Part shown: positions 1 to 8,930 of the stretch, piece by piece
Layout: every line of letters starts with the position of its first letter
Position numbering within the stretch: position 1 is the first letter of the stretch
Assembly (NCBI GenBank): GCA_045605445.1
Contig: JAZUPZ010000030.1
Location: 124,001 to 188,000, forward strand
DNA from: CAZMHL01 sp045605445
Lineage (GTDB): Bacteria > Bacillota > Clostridia > RGIG6154
Reading direction: 5' to 3'
Length of the DNA stretch: 64,000 nt
Notes under the pieces: generated by a model
What the model was told of the DNA's origin: nothing
The model's input: only the letters and a program-made list of their open reading frames with translations
Databases searched by the model: none
Translations under genes and position numbers: made by a program

Positions 1-1107
1 CAGATTGCATATGTAAATATAAACGGGGAGCTTGGCGGAACAGGAAATAAAAGGGATAAACTTCATCATACATTTTCTTTCTTCACAGCAGGAAAGAGTT
101 CTTGATGCCATAATAGCGGGAACTGAGCAACCAAATGCCATAACTGCCGGGAAAAATGCTTTGCCGGACAATCCCGATTTTTTCATAATTCTGTCAGAAA
201 TAAAGGAAATTCTCGCCATATATCCGCTGTCTTCAAGAAGGGATAAAAAGAAAAAAAGCAGAAGCACAACCGGGAGAAAGGAAAGAACAGAAAAAACTCC
301 TTTCAGTATGCCGTCATTTAAAAATGACAAAAGTATCGGATTTTTAATGTTAATACCTTCAAAAAGCAAGCGGGGGATATGTTCAGAGAAATATCCGGCT
401 ATTTTCCCCGAGACAGAAAAGGTGGTGAGAAAAATAAAGGTAATAACGGAAATGAAAACAGGGAAGGCAAAAAGCTTTGAAAGCAGTATTTTGTCAGCTT
501 TACCGTAAGGAACATAATTACCCTTCTGCAAACAGGAATCGCACAAACTTTCAATTAAAGGGTAAATCTCTTTTTCTTCAGAAAAGGGCATTCTGAAGTT
601 GAGCCCGGTTCTGACACCTTCTTTTGCCAGGGATGTGATTTTATCAATGTCAATGCCACGGGAGGCGGAGGTGAAAAGACATAAAAAACCCGTAAGGGCG
701 GAAAACTTTTCTATGTCAAATTTTATGCCGTTTCTTTCAAGCTCGTCCGCCATATTAAAAATAAGAACCATAGGTTTTTTCATTTTTGTAAGCTGAAAGG
801 TAAGAAAAAGATTTCTTTCAATATTGGTGGAATCGATAACGTTTAAAATAACGTCGGTTTCATCGGAAAGCAGAAAGCTTTCTGTTACAGTCTCTTCGGC
901 TGTTGAGCAGGAAAGAGAGTAAAGCCCCGGCAGGTCGTAAACCCTGAACTCCTTGTTTTTCTTTATGTAACCAAAGGTTTTTTCAACGGTAACTCCGGGG
1001 AAATTGCCCGTTTTTTTGCTTTTTCCCGTAAGAGCGTTGAAAAAGGTTGTCTTACCACAATTCTGATTGCCAGCAAGAGCTATATTTATGCATTTGTTTT
1101 TTAACAT
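1..1107 (-). CDS. feoB: Ferrous iron transport protein B, N-terminal part (runs off left edge)
   Basis: Reading leftward from an ATG at 1107 gives 369 codons without a stop. The protein opens with a G-domain: P-loop GNQNCGKTT near residues 14-22, a switch region NFPGVTVEK, DLPG near residue 60 and NMAD as the guanine-specificity motif. Hydrophobic helices follow, and the last visible segment contains FIPFISCSAKLPVY, the conserved Gate-region signature of FeoB. FeoB imports Fe(II) across the inner membrane using its GTPase domain. A GGGAGG ribosome binding site lies about 9 bases before the ATG. No feoA is seen on the visible side. The gene is divergent from murD, and the 97-bp gap carries a palindrome that could be an operator. 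The C-terminal half is outside the window. Confidence 0.93.
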   Translation of the reverse strand, partial: MLKNKCINIALAGNQNCGKTTFFNALTGKSKKTGNFPGVTVEKTFGYIKKNKEFRVYDLPGLYSLSCSTAEETVTESFLLSDETDVILNVIDSTNIERNLFLTFQLTKMKKPMVLIFNMADELERNGIKFDIEKFSALTGFLCLFTSASRGIDIDKITSLAKEGVRTGLNFRMPFSEEKEIYPLIESLCDSCLQKGNYVPYGKADKILLSKLFAFPVFISVITFIFLTTFSVSGKIAGYFSEHIPRLLFEGINIKNPILLSFLNDGILKGVFSVLSFLPVVLLLFFFLSLLEDSGYMARISFISDRIMKKSGLSGKAFFPAVMAFGCSVPAIMASRTLSCCEERKCMMKFIPFISCSAKLPVYIYICNL

Positions 1108-1164
1108 TTTTTATTTCCTCCCAAAGCTAAAAAGCATTGATTTAAGTATATTATTGTGGTATAC

Positions 1165-1179
1165 TACTATATTATAGTA
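1165..1179. promoter_or_regulatory. 15-bp perfect palindrome between feoB and murD
   Basis: The sequence TACTATA-T-TATAGTA is a perfect inverted repeat in the divergent feoB/murD gap. It sits in a run of TATA-like words that could hold -10 elements for either direction. Position and symmetry suggest a dimeric regulator site, possibly for a metal or GntR-type repressor. This is inference, because AT-rich gaps also produce palindromes by chance. Confidence 0.35.
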
Positions 1180-1203
1180 TATTATTTTCGGAAGTGGGAT
1201 TTT

Positions 1204-2565
1204 ATGACATATAAAGAATACTTTGAAGGACTTAAAAACAAGGAAATTTCAGTGTTGGGAATAGGTATAAGTAACACGCCTTTAATCAGACTGCTTGTTA
1301 AATACGGGGCAAAGGTTACAGCCCGCGATAAAAGGGAAAATTTGGGAGAGCTCGGAAAAGAGCTTGAAGAAATGGGAGTTACTCTTGTTCTTGGAAATGC
1401 TTATCTTGGAAATATAGAAGCAGATATAATTTTCAGAAGCCCGGGAATAAGAGATGATGTAAAGGAAATTTCAGAGGCTGTGAAAAAAGGTACAATTTTA
1501 ACCTCTGAAATGGAGGTGTTTTTTGAGCTTTGCCCGGCAGACATAATTGCAATAACGGGAAGCGACGGAAAAACAACCACAACAACCCTTGTCTGTGAGC
1601 TTCTTAAGGCAGAGGGCTATACCTGTCATCTTGGCGGAAACATCGGAAAGCCGCTTCTTCCTGAAATCGAAAGGATAAATAAAAACGACAAGGTAATTGT
1701 AGAACTTTCCTCCTTCCAGCTCAAAACAATGAAAAAACCGCCAAAGTGTGCGGTTATTACAAATTTGTCACCTAATCATCTTGACTGGCACACCGGATAT
1801 GAAGAATATATTGAATCCAAAAAGAACATAATGCTTTATCAGAAAAAAGGAGATGTTCTTGTTACCAATTCGTCCAATGAGGAAACAGAAAAAATCGGCA
1901 AAGAGGCTAAAGGTGAGCTGAGATGCTTTTCTTCAAAAAAAGATGCCTTCCTTTGTCTTGAAAACGGATATATTATCTGTAACGGAGAAAAGTATCTGGA
2001 TATAAATGATATAAAAATTCCCGGAATGCATAACGTTGAAAATTATATGGCAGCTATTGGTGCAACCTATCCGCTTGTTTCAAAGGAAACCGTGGTAAAG
2101 GTCGCAAAAAGCTTTGGCGGAGTGCCCCACAGAATTGAGCTTGTAAGAATTCTTAACGGGGTAAAATATTACAACAGCTCAATTGATTCGAGCCCGAACA
2201 GAACAATAAATACCCTCAGGGTATTCAAAAAACCGGTTATTCTTATTGCAGGCGGAAAGGCAAAAGGAATTCCTTATGATGAAATCGGAGAGCCGATTCT
2301 TGAAAAGGTGAAAACACTGATTCTTATAGGCGAAACGGGACCTTTGATTGAAAAAGCGGTGCTTGAGGCGAAAGAAAAAACAGGAAGTAAAAAAGAAATT
2401 CCCGTTTATTATAAAAACAGCTATGAAGAGGTTGTAAAACTTGCGGAAAAGCTTGCGATTGAAGGCGATGTTGTTCTTCTTTCCAATGCGAGCACAAGCT
2501 TTGATATGTTCAAAAACTTTGAAGAAAGAGGAAACAAATTCAAGGAGATAGTTAATGAACTTTAA
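1204..2565 (+). CDS. murD: UDP-N-acetylmuramoylalanine--D-glutamate ligase
   Basis: Cytoplasmic Mur ligase that adds D-glutamate to UDP-MurNAc-L-Ala in peptidoglycan synthesis. The 453-residue length fits the family. An N-terminal Rossmann region (VLGIGISN near residue 18) is followed by the ATP loop ITGSDGKTTTT at about 117-127, the central-domain motif NLSPNHLDWH, and a C-terminal domain with VPHRIE and ILIAGG. The ATG at 1204 is preferred over an upstream in-frame GTG at 1156, because that GTG would add a tyrosine-rich stretch encoded by the AT-rich promoter region, and a GGAAGTGGGA stretch lies before 1204. It overlaps the next gene by 11 bases, so it heads the operon with the M42 genes. 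It is away from the usual dcw cluster, since no other mur or fts genes are nearby. Confidence 0.93.
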   Translation: MTYKEYFEGLKNKEISVLGIGISNTPLIRLLVKYGAKVTARDKRENLGELGKELEEMGVTLVLGNAYLGNIEADIIFRSPGIRDDVKEISEAVKKGTILTSEMEVFFELCPADIIAITGSDGKTTTTTLVCELLKAEGYTCHLGGNIGKPLLPEIERINKNDKVIVELSSFQLKTMKKPPKCAVITNLSPNHLDWHTGYEEYIESKKNIMLYQKKGDVLVTNSSNEETEKIGKEAKGELRCFSSKKDAFLCLENGYIICNGEKYLDINDIKIPGMHNVENYMAAIGATYPLVSKETVVKVAKSFGGVPHRIELVRILNGVKYYNSSIDSSPNRTINTLRVFKKPVILIAGGKAKGIPYDEIGEPILEKVKTLILIGETGPLIEKAVLEAKEKTGSKKEIPVYYKNSYEEVVKLAEKLAIEGDVVLLSNASTSFDMFKNFEERGNKFKEIVNEL

Positions 2566-3595
2566 TCTTTTAAGAGAACTTTGTACCGTTCCCGGTGTTT
2601 CCGGAAACGAAAAAGAATGCAGAAATTTAATAAAAAAGCTTATTGAGCCTTTCTGTGATGAGATTGACGATAACGGCTTTAACCTTTATTGCATAAAATA
2701 TGCTCAGGATAAAAATGCTCCCTTAGTGGTGCTTGACGCTCATATGGACAGCGTTGGCTTTATGATAAAAGAAATAAAAGAGGGCGGACTGGTAAAGTTT
2801 GACACCGTTGGCGGAATTGACAAAAGAGTTCTGCCGTCACTTGAGGTAACCCTGCAGGGAAAAGAAAAAATACCGGGGGTTATATCCTCAGTTCCGCCGC
2901 ATCTTCTTAAGAACAACGAAGGGCTTAAAACTGAAACAATGGTTATAGATACCGGTTTTGTAAATGGCGGACTTGAAAAAATATTAAGCGTTGGCGACAG
3001 TGTAACCTACAAACAGCAGCTGGATATTATGGGAAGCTGTATTATGGGGACATATCTTGATAACAGGGCAGGCGTTGGTGCAATAATAGAAACCTTTGAG
3101 TTTTTCAGAAATAAAACTCTTCCTTTTAATCTTGTGGCTGCCTTTACAGTTCAGGAAGAGCTTGGTCTTAAAGGTGCAAAGCTCTTTGATAAGGAAGCGG
3201 CTCTTGCTGTAGTTGTAGACGTAACTCACGGCAGCACTCCCGACGAAAAAGGCAATGAGGTTTACCAATGCGGAAAAGGAACGGCAATAGGCTACGGGCC
3301 TAATGTTCATCCTTTGTATTTTGATATGGCGGTTAACTGCGCAAAAGAAAAAAACATTGATTTTCAGGTAGAAATTCTTGAGGGACATTCGGGAACAAAT
3401 GCCTGGGCGTATCAGGTTAACGGGCTTTCTGTTCCGTCGGTTATATTTTCATTTCCCCTTAAATTTATGCACACACCTGTGGAAACAATGAGCATTTGTG
3501 ATTACGATAATTTAAAAGAGCTTCTCGCTGAATTTTTGTCTTCGCTTACTGTTGAAAAGCTTAAACAGACATCAGATGTAAAGGAGATAATGTGA
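2555..3595 (+). CDS. M42 family metallo-aminopeptidase (first copy)
   Basis: A 346-residue member of the M42 family (FrvX/YsdC/glutamyl aminopeptidase), cytoplasmic di-metal peptidases that usually form dodecameric shells and trim peptides. The key positions are present: DAHMDSVGFM around residues 61-70 (first metal ligand His63 with Asp65), the bridging Asp in YLDNRAG, the catalytic Glu pair in VQEELGL, the VVDVTHG ligand motif, and the last His in FMHTPVE. The start overlaps murD by 11 bases and the end overlaps the second M42 gene by 4, so translation is probably coupled. The specific substrate cannot be read from sequence. Confidence 0.88.
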   Translation: MNFNLLRELCTVPGVSGNEKECRNLIKKLIEPFCDEIDDNGFNLYCIKYAQDKNAPLVVLDAHMDSVGFMIKEIKEGGLVKFDTVGGIDKRVLPSLEVTLQGKEKIPGVISSVPPHLLKNNEGLKTETMVIDTGFVNGGLEKILSVGDSVTYKQQLDIMGSCIMGTYLDNRAGVGAIIETFEFFRNKTLPFNLVAAFTVQEELGLKGAKLFDKEAALAVVVDVTHGSTPDEKGNEVYQCGKGTAIGYGPNVHPLYFDMAVNCAKEKNIDFQVEILEGHSGTNAWAYQVNGLSVPSVIFSFPLKFMHTPVETMSICDYDNLKELLAEFLSSLTVEKLKQTSDVKEIM

Positions 3596-4584
3596 TGGAC
3601 AGTATTTTAAAAACTCTGTGTAACATTGACTCCGTTTCGGGCAGAGAAAATGAATTAAGAGATTATATAATTGAAATGGTAAAGCCTTATGCTGATAAAA
3701 TTCAGGTTGACAGCATAGGAAATCTTTACGTTTTGAAAAAAGGAACAAATCCTAAAAAGAAAATAATGCTCTGTGCCCATATGGACGAGGTTGGTATGAT
3801 AGTTTCATCTATTACCGATGATGGCTATATCAGATTCAAGATAATCGGCGGAATAGATGAATCGGTTCTTGTGGCAAAAAGGGTGAGAATAGGCGACAAA
3901 AAAGTTCTGGGAGTAACGGGAATAAAAGCCGTTCACCTTCTTCCCAAGGACAAAAGAAAAGAAAAAGTTGACTATAAGGAAATGTATATTGATATAGGCG
4001 CTTCTTCAAAAAATGATGCAGAGGAAATTGTGAAAATCGGCGATCCTGTATATTTTGATACAAAAGCAGAAAAGCTTGGAGAGCTGTGCAAGGGTAAGGC
4101 TCTTGATGACAGGGGCGGATGTTATGCTCTTATGATGCTTTTGAGAGAAACTTTTGAAAATGATGTGGTTTATGTTTTTACCGTTCAGGAGGAGGTTGGC
4201 TTAAGAGGAGCCTCCGTTGCGGCACGTTTTGTAAAACCCGATGAATGTATAGTTGTTGATTGTACAACCTGCCTTGATATGCTTGATGTTGATGAAAGCA
4301 AAATGTCAACTCACCTGGGAAAGGGAGTTGCCGTTACGGTGGTTGATTCGGCAACCTTTGTAAATAAAGAATTCAGAGAAAAGCTTGTAAGCTGTTCAGA
4401 AAAGTTTCAGTATAAAAATGTTCCTGTGGGAGGAAACGATGCGGGAGCGGTACACATAAACAATATAAAAACAGCCTCCCTTTCTTTACCGGGAAGATAT
4501 ATTCATTCTCAGGTCAGCCTGGCATCACCAAAGGACATCGAAAATCTGATAACAACAATTAAAAATTATTTAAAGGAGAACTGA
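3592..4584 (+). CDS. M42 family metallo-aminopeptidase (second copy)
   Basis: A second intact M42 peptidase, 330 residues. Motifs are CAHMDEVGMI (His63, Asp65), ALDDRGG for the bridging Asp, VQEEVGLRGA for the catalytic Glu pair, VVDCTT, and a C-terminal GRYIHS His ligand. Compared with the first copy it differs most in the segment after the bridging Asp, and it reads GGNDAGAV where copy one reads GHSGTNAW, so the two may have different specificity or form mixed oligomers. It has a four-base ATGA-type overlap with the upstream gene and one base to the next start, typical of a co-translated operon. It probably acts with its neighbours in intracellular peptide turnover. Confidence 0.88.
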   Translation: MMDSILKTLCNIDSVSGRENELRDYIIEMVKPYADKIQVDSIGNLYVLKKGTNPKKKIMLCAHMDEVGMIVSSITDDGYIRFKIIGGIDESVLVAKRVRIGDKKVLGVTGIKAVHLLPKDKRKEKVDYKEMYIDIGASSKNDAEEIVKIGDPVYFDTKAEKLGELCKGKALDDRGGCYALMMLLRETFENDVVYVFTVQEEVGLRGASVAARFVKPDECIVVDCTTCLDMLDVDESKMSTHLGKGVAVTVVDSATFVNKEFREKLVSCSEKFQYKNVPVGGNDAGAVHINNIKTASLSLPGRYIHSQVSLASPKDIENLITTIKNYLKEN

Positions 4585-4585
4585 A

Positions 4586-5437
4586 ATGCTTGAAATTCTT
4601 TCAGCGCTCAATTCCCCCTGCGGCGGAGAGGAGCATATTAAAAAATATATAAAAACAAAACTCAGCGGAGCCTGTGAGGACTCGGTGGGTAATCTTATAT
4701 ACAGAAATAAGGGTGGAGATAAAAAGCTTGTAATTTACTGCTCTCTCGATGAAGATGCCATTGTTGTTATGAGTCAGAAAGACGGAAAAATCAACTTTGC
4801 TCACGTGGGTGACAAAAAAATTCATCCGGGAGATACGGTGTCTTTTGGAGGTTACAAGGGCGTTGTATGCTCAGACAACAAAGAAAAGCCAACTGAGGAT
4901 ATGTATATAAGAACAGTTGGAAATGTGGAAATTGAAACCGCTTCAATCGGAAACCTTGAAGGGGAATATTACTGTGAGGAAAATGTTGTATTTATGAAAG
5001 AGGCGGCGGCAAGGGTTGCCGTTTGTTCAATGATAGAATGTGCCGATTGTGAAAGCGACTTTGATACTTACTTTGTTTTTGGAGTTATGGGTAAAAAAAG
5101 CAGTCGCGGTCTTGTGGCGGCGTTAAGGGAAATAAAACCGGACAAGGTGTTGCTTTTTGAACAGACTGAAAAAGAAAACCTTACCGTTAAATTCCTTGCC
5201 ACCGGATATGTATGCAGCAGAGAACTTGTAGAAGAAATTACAGAAATTGAACCTTCTGTTGAAAAAGAGGTAGATTCCAAGGCAAAGAGCGCCGTGAGCT
5301 TTGCAGAGTGCGAAAATGCAGTTTGCGTTGGTGTGCCGGTGAAATTTGCCAATAACATAAGGCAGGAAATAAATCTTGATATAAAAGACAAGATTTTAAA
5401 TATAATCAGAAAGACAATGAAGAAAGGCTGTGAATAA
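4586..5437 (+). CDS. M42-like protein without metal ligands (probable pseudoenzyme)
   Basis: A 283-residue protein whose N-terminus (LNSPCGGEEHIKKYI, then DSVGNLIY) follows the M42 pattern, so it is clearly related to the two genes before it. At the diagnostic positions it diverges: the HMD metal motif reads SLD (residues 53-55), the DDRGG bridging-Asp motif is replaced by KEAAAR, the catalytic QEE by MGKKSS, and the last His ligand is absent. It is shorter than its paralogs by about 50 residues. The frame is open throughout and the ribosome binding site is good, so it does not look like decay. It is likely a non-catalytic subunit or regulator of the neighbouring peptidases; this role is inferred. 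Confidence 0.75.
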   Translation: MLEILSALNSPCGGEEHIKKYIKTKLSGACEDSVGNLIYRNKGGDKKLVIYCSLDEDAIVVMSQKDGKINFAHVGDKKIHPGDTVSFGGYKGVVCSDNKEKPTEDMYIRTVGNVEIETASIGNLEGEYYCEENVVFMKEAAARVAVCSMIECADCESDFDTYFVFGVMGKKSSRGLVAALREIKPDKVLLFEQTEKENLTVKFLATGYVCSRELVEEITEIEPSVEKEVDSKAKSAVSFAECENAVCVGVPVKFANNIRQEINLDIKDKILNIIRKTMKKGCE

Positions 5438-5439
5438 AA

Positions 5440-6660
5440 ATGGAATGTATATTGAAGGCTGAGAAACAGCTTGAGGAAATGTTCAGACAGGTTGAAGAAA
5501 CCGAGTTCAGAAATACGGAAAAGGTTCTTAACGCTTTCAGAAAATATGAAATAAACGAGGCTCATTTCGTAGCAACAAACGGCTATGGCTACGATGATAT
5601 CGGCCGTGATACTCTTGATAAAATATATGCAGAGGTTTTTGGAGCAGAGGATGCTCTGGTAAGACATAATATTATCTCGGGAACTCACGCTCTTGTTTTG
5701 TGCCTGTTCGGGGTTTTAAGACCCGGGGAACTTATGCTGGCAGTAACGGGTAAACCTTATGATACCCTTGAAGAGGCTATCGGAATAAGAGGCAATGCAA
5801 GCGGTTCCCTTAAGGATTTCGGAGTAAGATACGGTCAGGTTGATTTGCTTGAAGACGGAAGTCCCGATTATGAAAAAATAAAGGAAGCTCTTAAGGGAAA
5901 TCCGAAGCTTGTAACCATTCAGCGCTCAAAAGGATATGAGTGGAGAAAATCTATTGATATGGCAGAAATGAAAAAGCTCATTTCCTTTATAAAAGAAAAT
6001 TCAAATGCTTATGTTATGGTTGATAACTGCTACGGAGAATTTGTAGAGGAAACCGAGCCTACAAATTACGGGGCAGACCTTATGGCAGGTTCCCTTATAA
6101 AGAATCCCGGTGGCGGCATAGCTCCTACGGGAGGTTATATAGCAGGTAGCAGAGAATGTATCGAAATGGTTGCAAACAGACTTACAAGCCCGGGAATCGG
6201 CAAGGAATGCGGAGCATCGCTGGGCTTTAACAGAGATTTTTATAAAGGCTTGTTTTTTGCTCCGTCAGTTGTGGCAGCTTCTATAAAAACTGCCCTTCTT
6301 ACCGCAAAGGTAATGGAAAATATGGGCTTTGAGGTTTGCCCTGCTTCACACGAAAAAAGAACAGACATCATTCAGGCAATAAAAATGAAGTCGGAAGAAA
6401 ATATGGTTGCATACTGTCAGGGAATACAAAAAGGCTCTCCGGTAGATTCAAACGTTGTTCCGCTTCCCTGGGATATGCCCGGTTACGGAGATAAGGTAAT
6501 AATGGCGGCAGGCGCTTTCACTCAGGGTTCGTCAATCGAGCTTTCTGCCGACGGTCCCGTTAAACCGCCGTATATCGTTTATCAGCAGGGCGGACTTACT
6601 TATTCTTACGGAAAAATAGGACTTTTGGAAGCAATCAGAAAAATTCAGGAGGTAAAATAA
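5440..6660 (+). CDS. Methionine gamma-lyase family PLP enzyme (YnbB-like)
   Basis: A 406-residue fold-type-I PLP enzyme matching the family often named aluminium resistance or methionine gamma-lyase protein (Bacillus YnbB). Visible features are ATNGYGYDDIGRD near the N-terminus, ISGTHAL for cofactor phosphate contacts, VDNCYGEF with the aspartate that pairs with the pyridine nitrogen, and SLIKNPGGG carrying the Schiff-base lysine. The C-terminal part ends in TYSYGKIGLLEAI. Members are predicted to cleave C-S bonds of sulfur amino acids, but the natural substrate is not settled for this family. It lies 2 bases after the M42 pseudoenzyme and 1 base before the hydratase, which fits one amino-acid or peptide catabolic operon. 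Confidence 0.85.
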   Translation: MECILKAEKQLEEMFRQVEETEFRNTEKVLNAFRKYEINEAHFVATNGYGYDDIGRDTLDKIYAEVFGAEDALVRHNIISGTHALVLCLFGVLRPGELMLAVTGKPYDTLEEAIGIRGNASGSLKDFGVRYGQVDLLEDGSPDYEKIKEALKGNPKLVTIQRSKGYEWRKSIDMAEMKKLISFIKENSNAYVMVDNCYGEFVEETEPTNYGADLMAGSLIKNPGGGIAPTGGYIAGSRECIEMVANRLTSPGIGKECGASLGFNRDFYKGLFFAPSVVAASIKTALLTAKVMENMGFEVCPASHEKRTDIIQAIKMKSEENMVAYCQGIQKGSPVDSNVVPLPWDMPGYGDKVIMAAGAFTQGSSIELSADGPVKPPYIVYQQGGLTYSYGKIGLLEAIRKIQEVK

Positions 6661-6661
6661 A

Positions 6662-8905
6662 ATGATAAAGCTTATTGATAAAGGTACATACCTGATTAAC
6701 AACAGGGAAATAGCAGAACATAATGAAGCAGGTGTTAAAGCCAAAGAAAATACAATGGCATATGGCATACTTGAAAAACATAATATCTCAGGTAATATGG
6801 ACAAGCTTAAAATTAAGTTCGATGCAATGGCGTCTCACGATATAACCTATGTGGGAATAATTCAGACAGCAAGAGCTTCGGGACTTGAAAAGTTCCCGAT
6901 TCCCTATGTTCTTACAAACTGTCATAACAGTCTTTGTGCAGTAGGAGGAACCATAAATGAAGACGACCACGTTTTCGGACTTTCTGCGGCAGTTAAATAC
7001 GGCGGAATTTATGTTCCTGCACATCAGGCGGTTATTCATCAGTATATGAGGGAAATGATGGCAGGCTGCGGTAAAATGATTCTTGGCTCAGACAGCCATA
7101 CAAGATACGGCGCATTGGGAACAATGGCAGTAGGAGAGGGTGGTCCCGAGCTTGTAAAACAGCTTCTTGAAAGAACCTATGATATTGATATGCCCGATGT
7201 TGTTTTAATTTATCTTGACGGTGAAGTAAAACCGGGAGTAGGACCTCAGGATGTTGCTCTTGCCATAATCGGAGCGGTGTTTAAAAACGGGTTTGTTAAA
7301 AACTCAGTTATGGAATTTGCAGGTCCCGGAGTCAAAAAGCTTCCTATTGAGTTTCGTCTTGGTATAGATGTTATGACAACGGAAACAACCTGTCTTTCTT
7401 CAGTATGGACAACAGACGATGAAACAAAGAAATATTTTGAAAATCATAACAGACCGGAAGACTATAAAGAAATGAAGCCCGGCGAGGTTGCATATTATGA
7501 CAGAGCGGTTGTTGTTGACCTTTCGTCAATCAATCCTATGATTGCAATGCCCTTCCATCCGAGCAATGTTTATGAAATTGCCGATGTGGTTAAGAATCCT
7601 TATGATATTCTTAAAAAGGTTGAAGAGGATGCAAAGAGCACCTTTGAAGGAGCAGATATAAAATTCTCTCTTACAGATAAAATTGTAGACGGAAAGGTTA
7701 AGGTTGAACAGGGGATAATCGCAGGCTGTGCCGGCGGAACCTATGACAACCTGGTTGCGGCGGCAGATATTCTTAAGGGTAAAAATATCGGTAACGGTGA
7801 ATTTACAATGAGTGTTTATCCTGCCAGCCAGCCGGTATATATCGATCTTGCGGCAAAACAGTATGCATCTGAGCTTATGCAGGCAGGCGTTGTAGTGAAA
7901 ACAGCCTTCTGCGGACCTTGCTTCGGCGCGGGAGATGTTCCTGCAAATAACGGTCTTTCTATAAGACATTCAACAAGAAACTTCCCGAACAGAGAAGGCT
8001 CAAAACCCGGAAATGGTCAGATTGCATCGGTTGCTCTTATGGATGCCCGTTCAATTGCGGCAACGGCTGCAAACGGAGGTTTTCTTACTTCTGCAACAGA
8101 GCTTGATGTTAAATATACAAAGCCGGAGTTTGATTTTAACGATACGGTTTATAAAAACAGAATTTATTCAGGTTTTGGCAATGCTAAAAAAGAGGAAGAG
8201 CTCAAATTCGGCCCGAATATAACTGACTGGCCAAAAATGTCAGAGCTTACCGAGGATGTTGTTTTAAAGGTTGTTTGCACCATTAACGACCCTGTTACAA
8301 CAACCGACGAGCTTATTCCTTCGGGAGAAACCTCTTCTTACCGTTCAAATCCGCTTAAGCTTGCGGAATTTGCTCTTTCAAGAAAAGCTCCCGACTATGT
8401 TGAAAATGCAAAATTCATCCAGAAGGCAGAAAAGGCAAGACTTGCAGGAGAAGATGTATTTAAAGCAGTTCCCGAGCTTGAAAATATAGTTGAAAAAATT
8501 AACACAATCAAAAATATTGATATAACAAAAACAGGAATCGGAAGCCTTGTCTATGCAGTAAAACCGGGAGACGGCTCTGCAAGAGAACAGGCGGCATCCT
8601 GCCAGAAGGTTCTTGGCGGATGGGCAAATATTGCCAGGGAATATGCAACAAAGAGATACAGAAGCAATCTTATAAACTGGGGTATGCTTCCCTTTATTCT
8701 TGAAGATGAGGTTAACTTTAAAAAGGGTGATTACATCTTTGTGCCGGGAATAAGAAAAGCAGTATCGGAGAAACAGGATAGTATAAAGGCTTATGTAATC
8801 GGTGATGATATTAAAGAACTTAATCTTAAGCTTTCCGGACTTACTGATGATGAAAGACAGATTATTACCGACGGTTGTCTTATAAATTATTATAAAAACA
8901 ACTGA
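6662..8905 (+). CDS. Aconitase-family hydratase (YjiM-like 4Fe-4S hydratase)
   Basis: A 747-residue protein of the aconitase superfamily, as found in many clostridia and usually annotated simply as hydratase. It has GSDSHTRYGALGTMAVGEGG near residues 140-160 (substrate-binding Ser/His motif), IIAGCAGGTYDN and TAFCGPCFGAGDVP for the cysteines expected to hold the 4Fe-4S cluster, and NFPNREGSKPGNGQIASVAL, the classic aconitase signature. A C-terminal swivel-type domain ends near residue 747. It should add or remove water from a hydroxy-acid substrate. Its length and sequence differ from citrate-cycle aconitases, and its position after a C-S lyase suggests an amino-acid-derived substrate, which is inference. 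It uses an ATG one base after the previous stop. Confidence 0.82.
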   Translation: MIKLIDKGTYLINNREIAEHNEAGVKAKENTMAYGILEKHNISGNMDKLKIKFDAMASHDITYVGIIQTARASGLEKFPIPYVLTNCHNSLCAVGGTINEDDHVFGLSAAVKYGGIYVPAHQAVIHQYMREMMAGCGKMILGSDSHTRYGALGTMAVGEGGPELVKQLLERTYDIDMPDVVLIYLDGEVKPGVGPQDVALAIIGAVFKNGFVKNSVMEFAGPGVKKLPIEFRLGIDVMTTETTCLSSVWTTDDETKKYFENHNRPEDYKEMKPGEVAYYDRAVVVDLSSINPMIAMPFHPSNVYEIADVVKNPYDILKKVEEDAKSTFEGADIKFSLTDKIVDGKVKVEQGIIAGCAGGTYDNLVAAADILKGKNIGNGEFTMSVYPASQPVYIDLAAKQYASELMQAGVVVKTAFCGPCFGAGDVPANNGLSIRHSTRNFPNREGSKPGNGQIASVALMDARSIAATAANGGFLTSATELDVKYTKPEFDFNDTVYKNRIYSGFGNAKKEEELKFGPNITDWPKMSELTEDVVLKVVCTINDPVTTTDELIPSGETSSYRSNPLKLAEFALSRKAPDYVENAKFIQKAEKARLAGEDVFKAVPELENIVEKINTIKNIDITKTGIGSLVYAVKPGDGSAREQAASCQKVLGGWANIAREYATKRYRSNLINWGMLPFILEDEVNFKKGDYIFVPGIRKAVSEKQDSIKAYVIGDDIKELNLKLSGLTDDERQIITDGCLINYYKNN

Positions 8906-8930
8906 TTCTGAGAAGGAAGGAAAACAAATT

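Noticed and set aside
5068..5688. 206-codon minus-strand open frame
   Set aside because: It is antisense to the M42-like and C-S lyase genes, has a low-complexity hydrophobic composition and no ribosome binding site.
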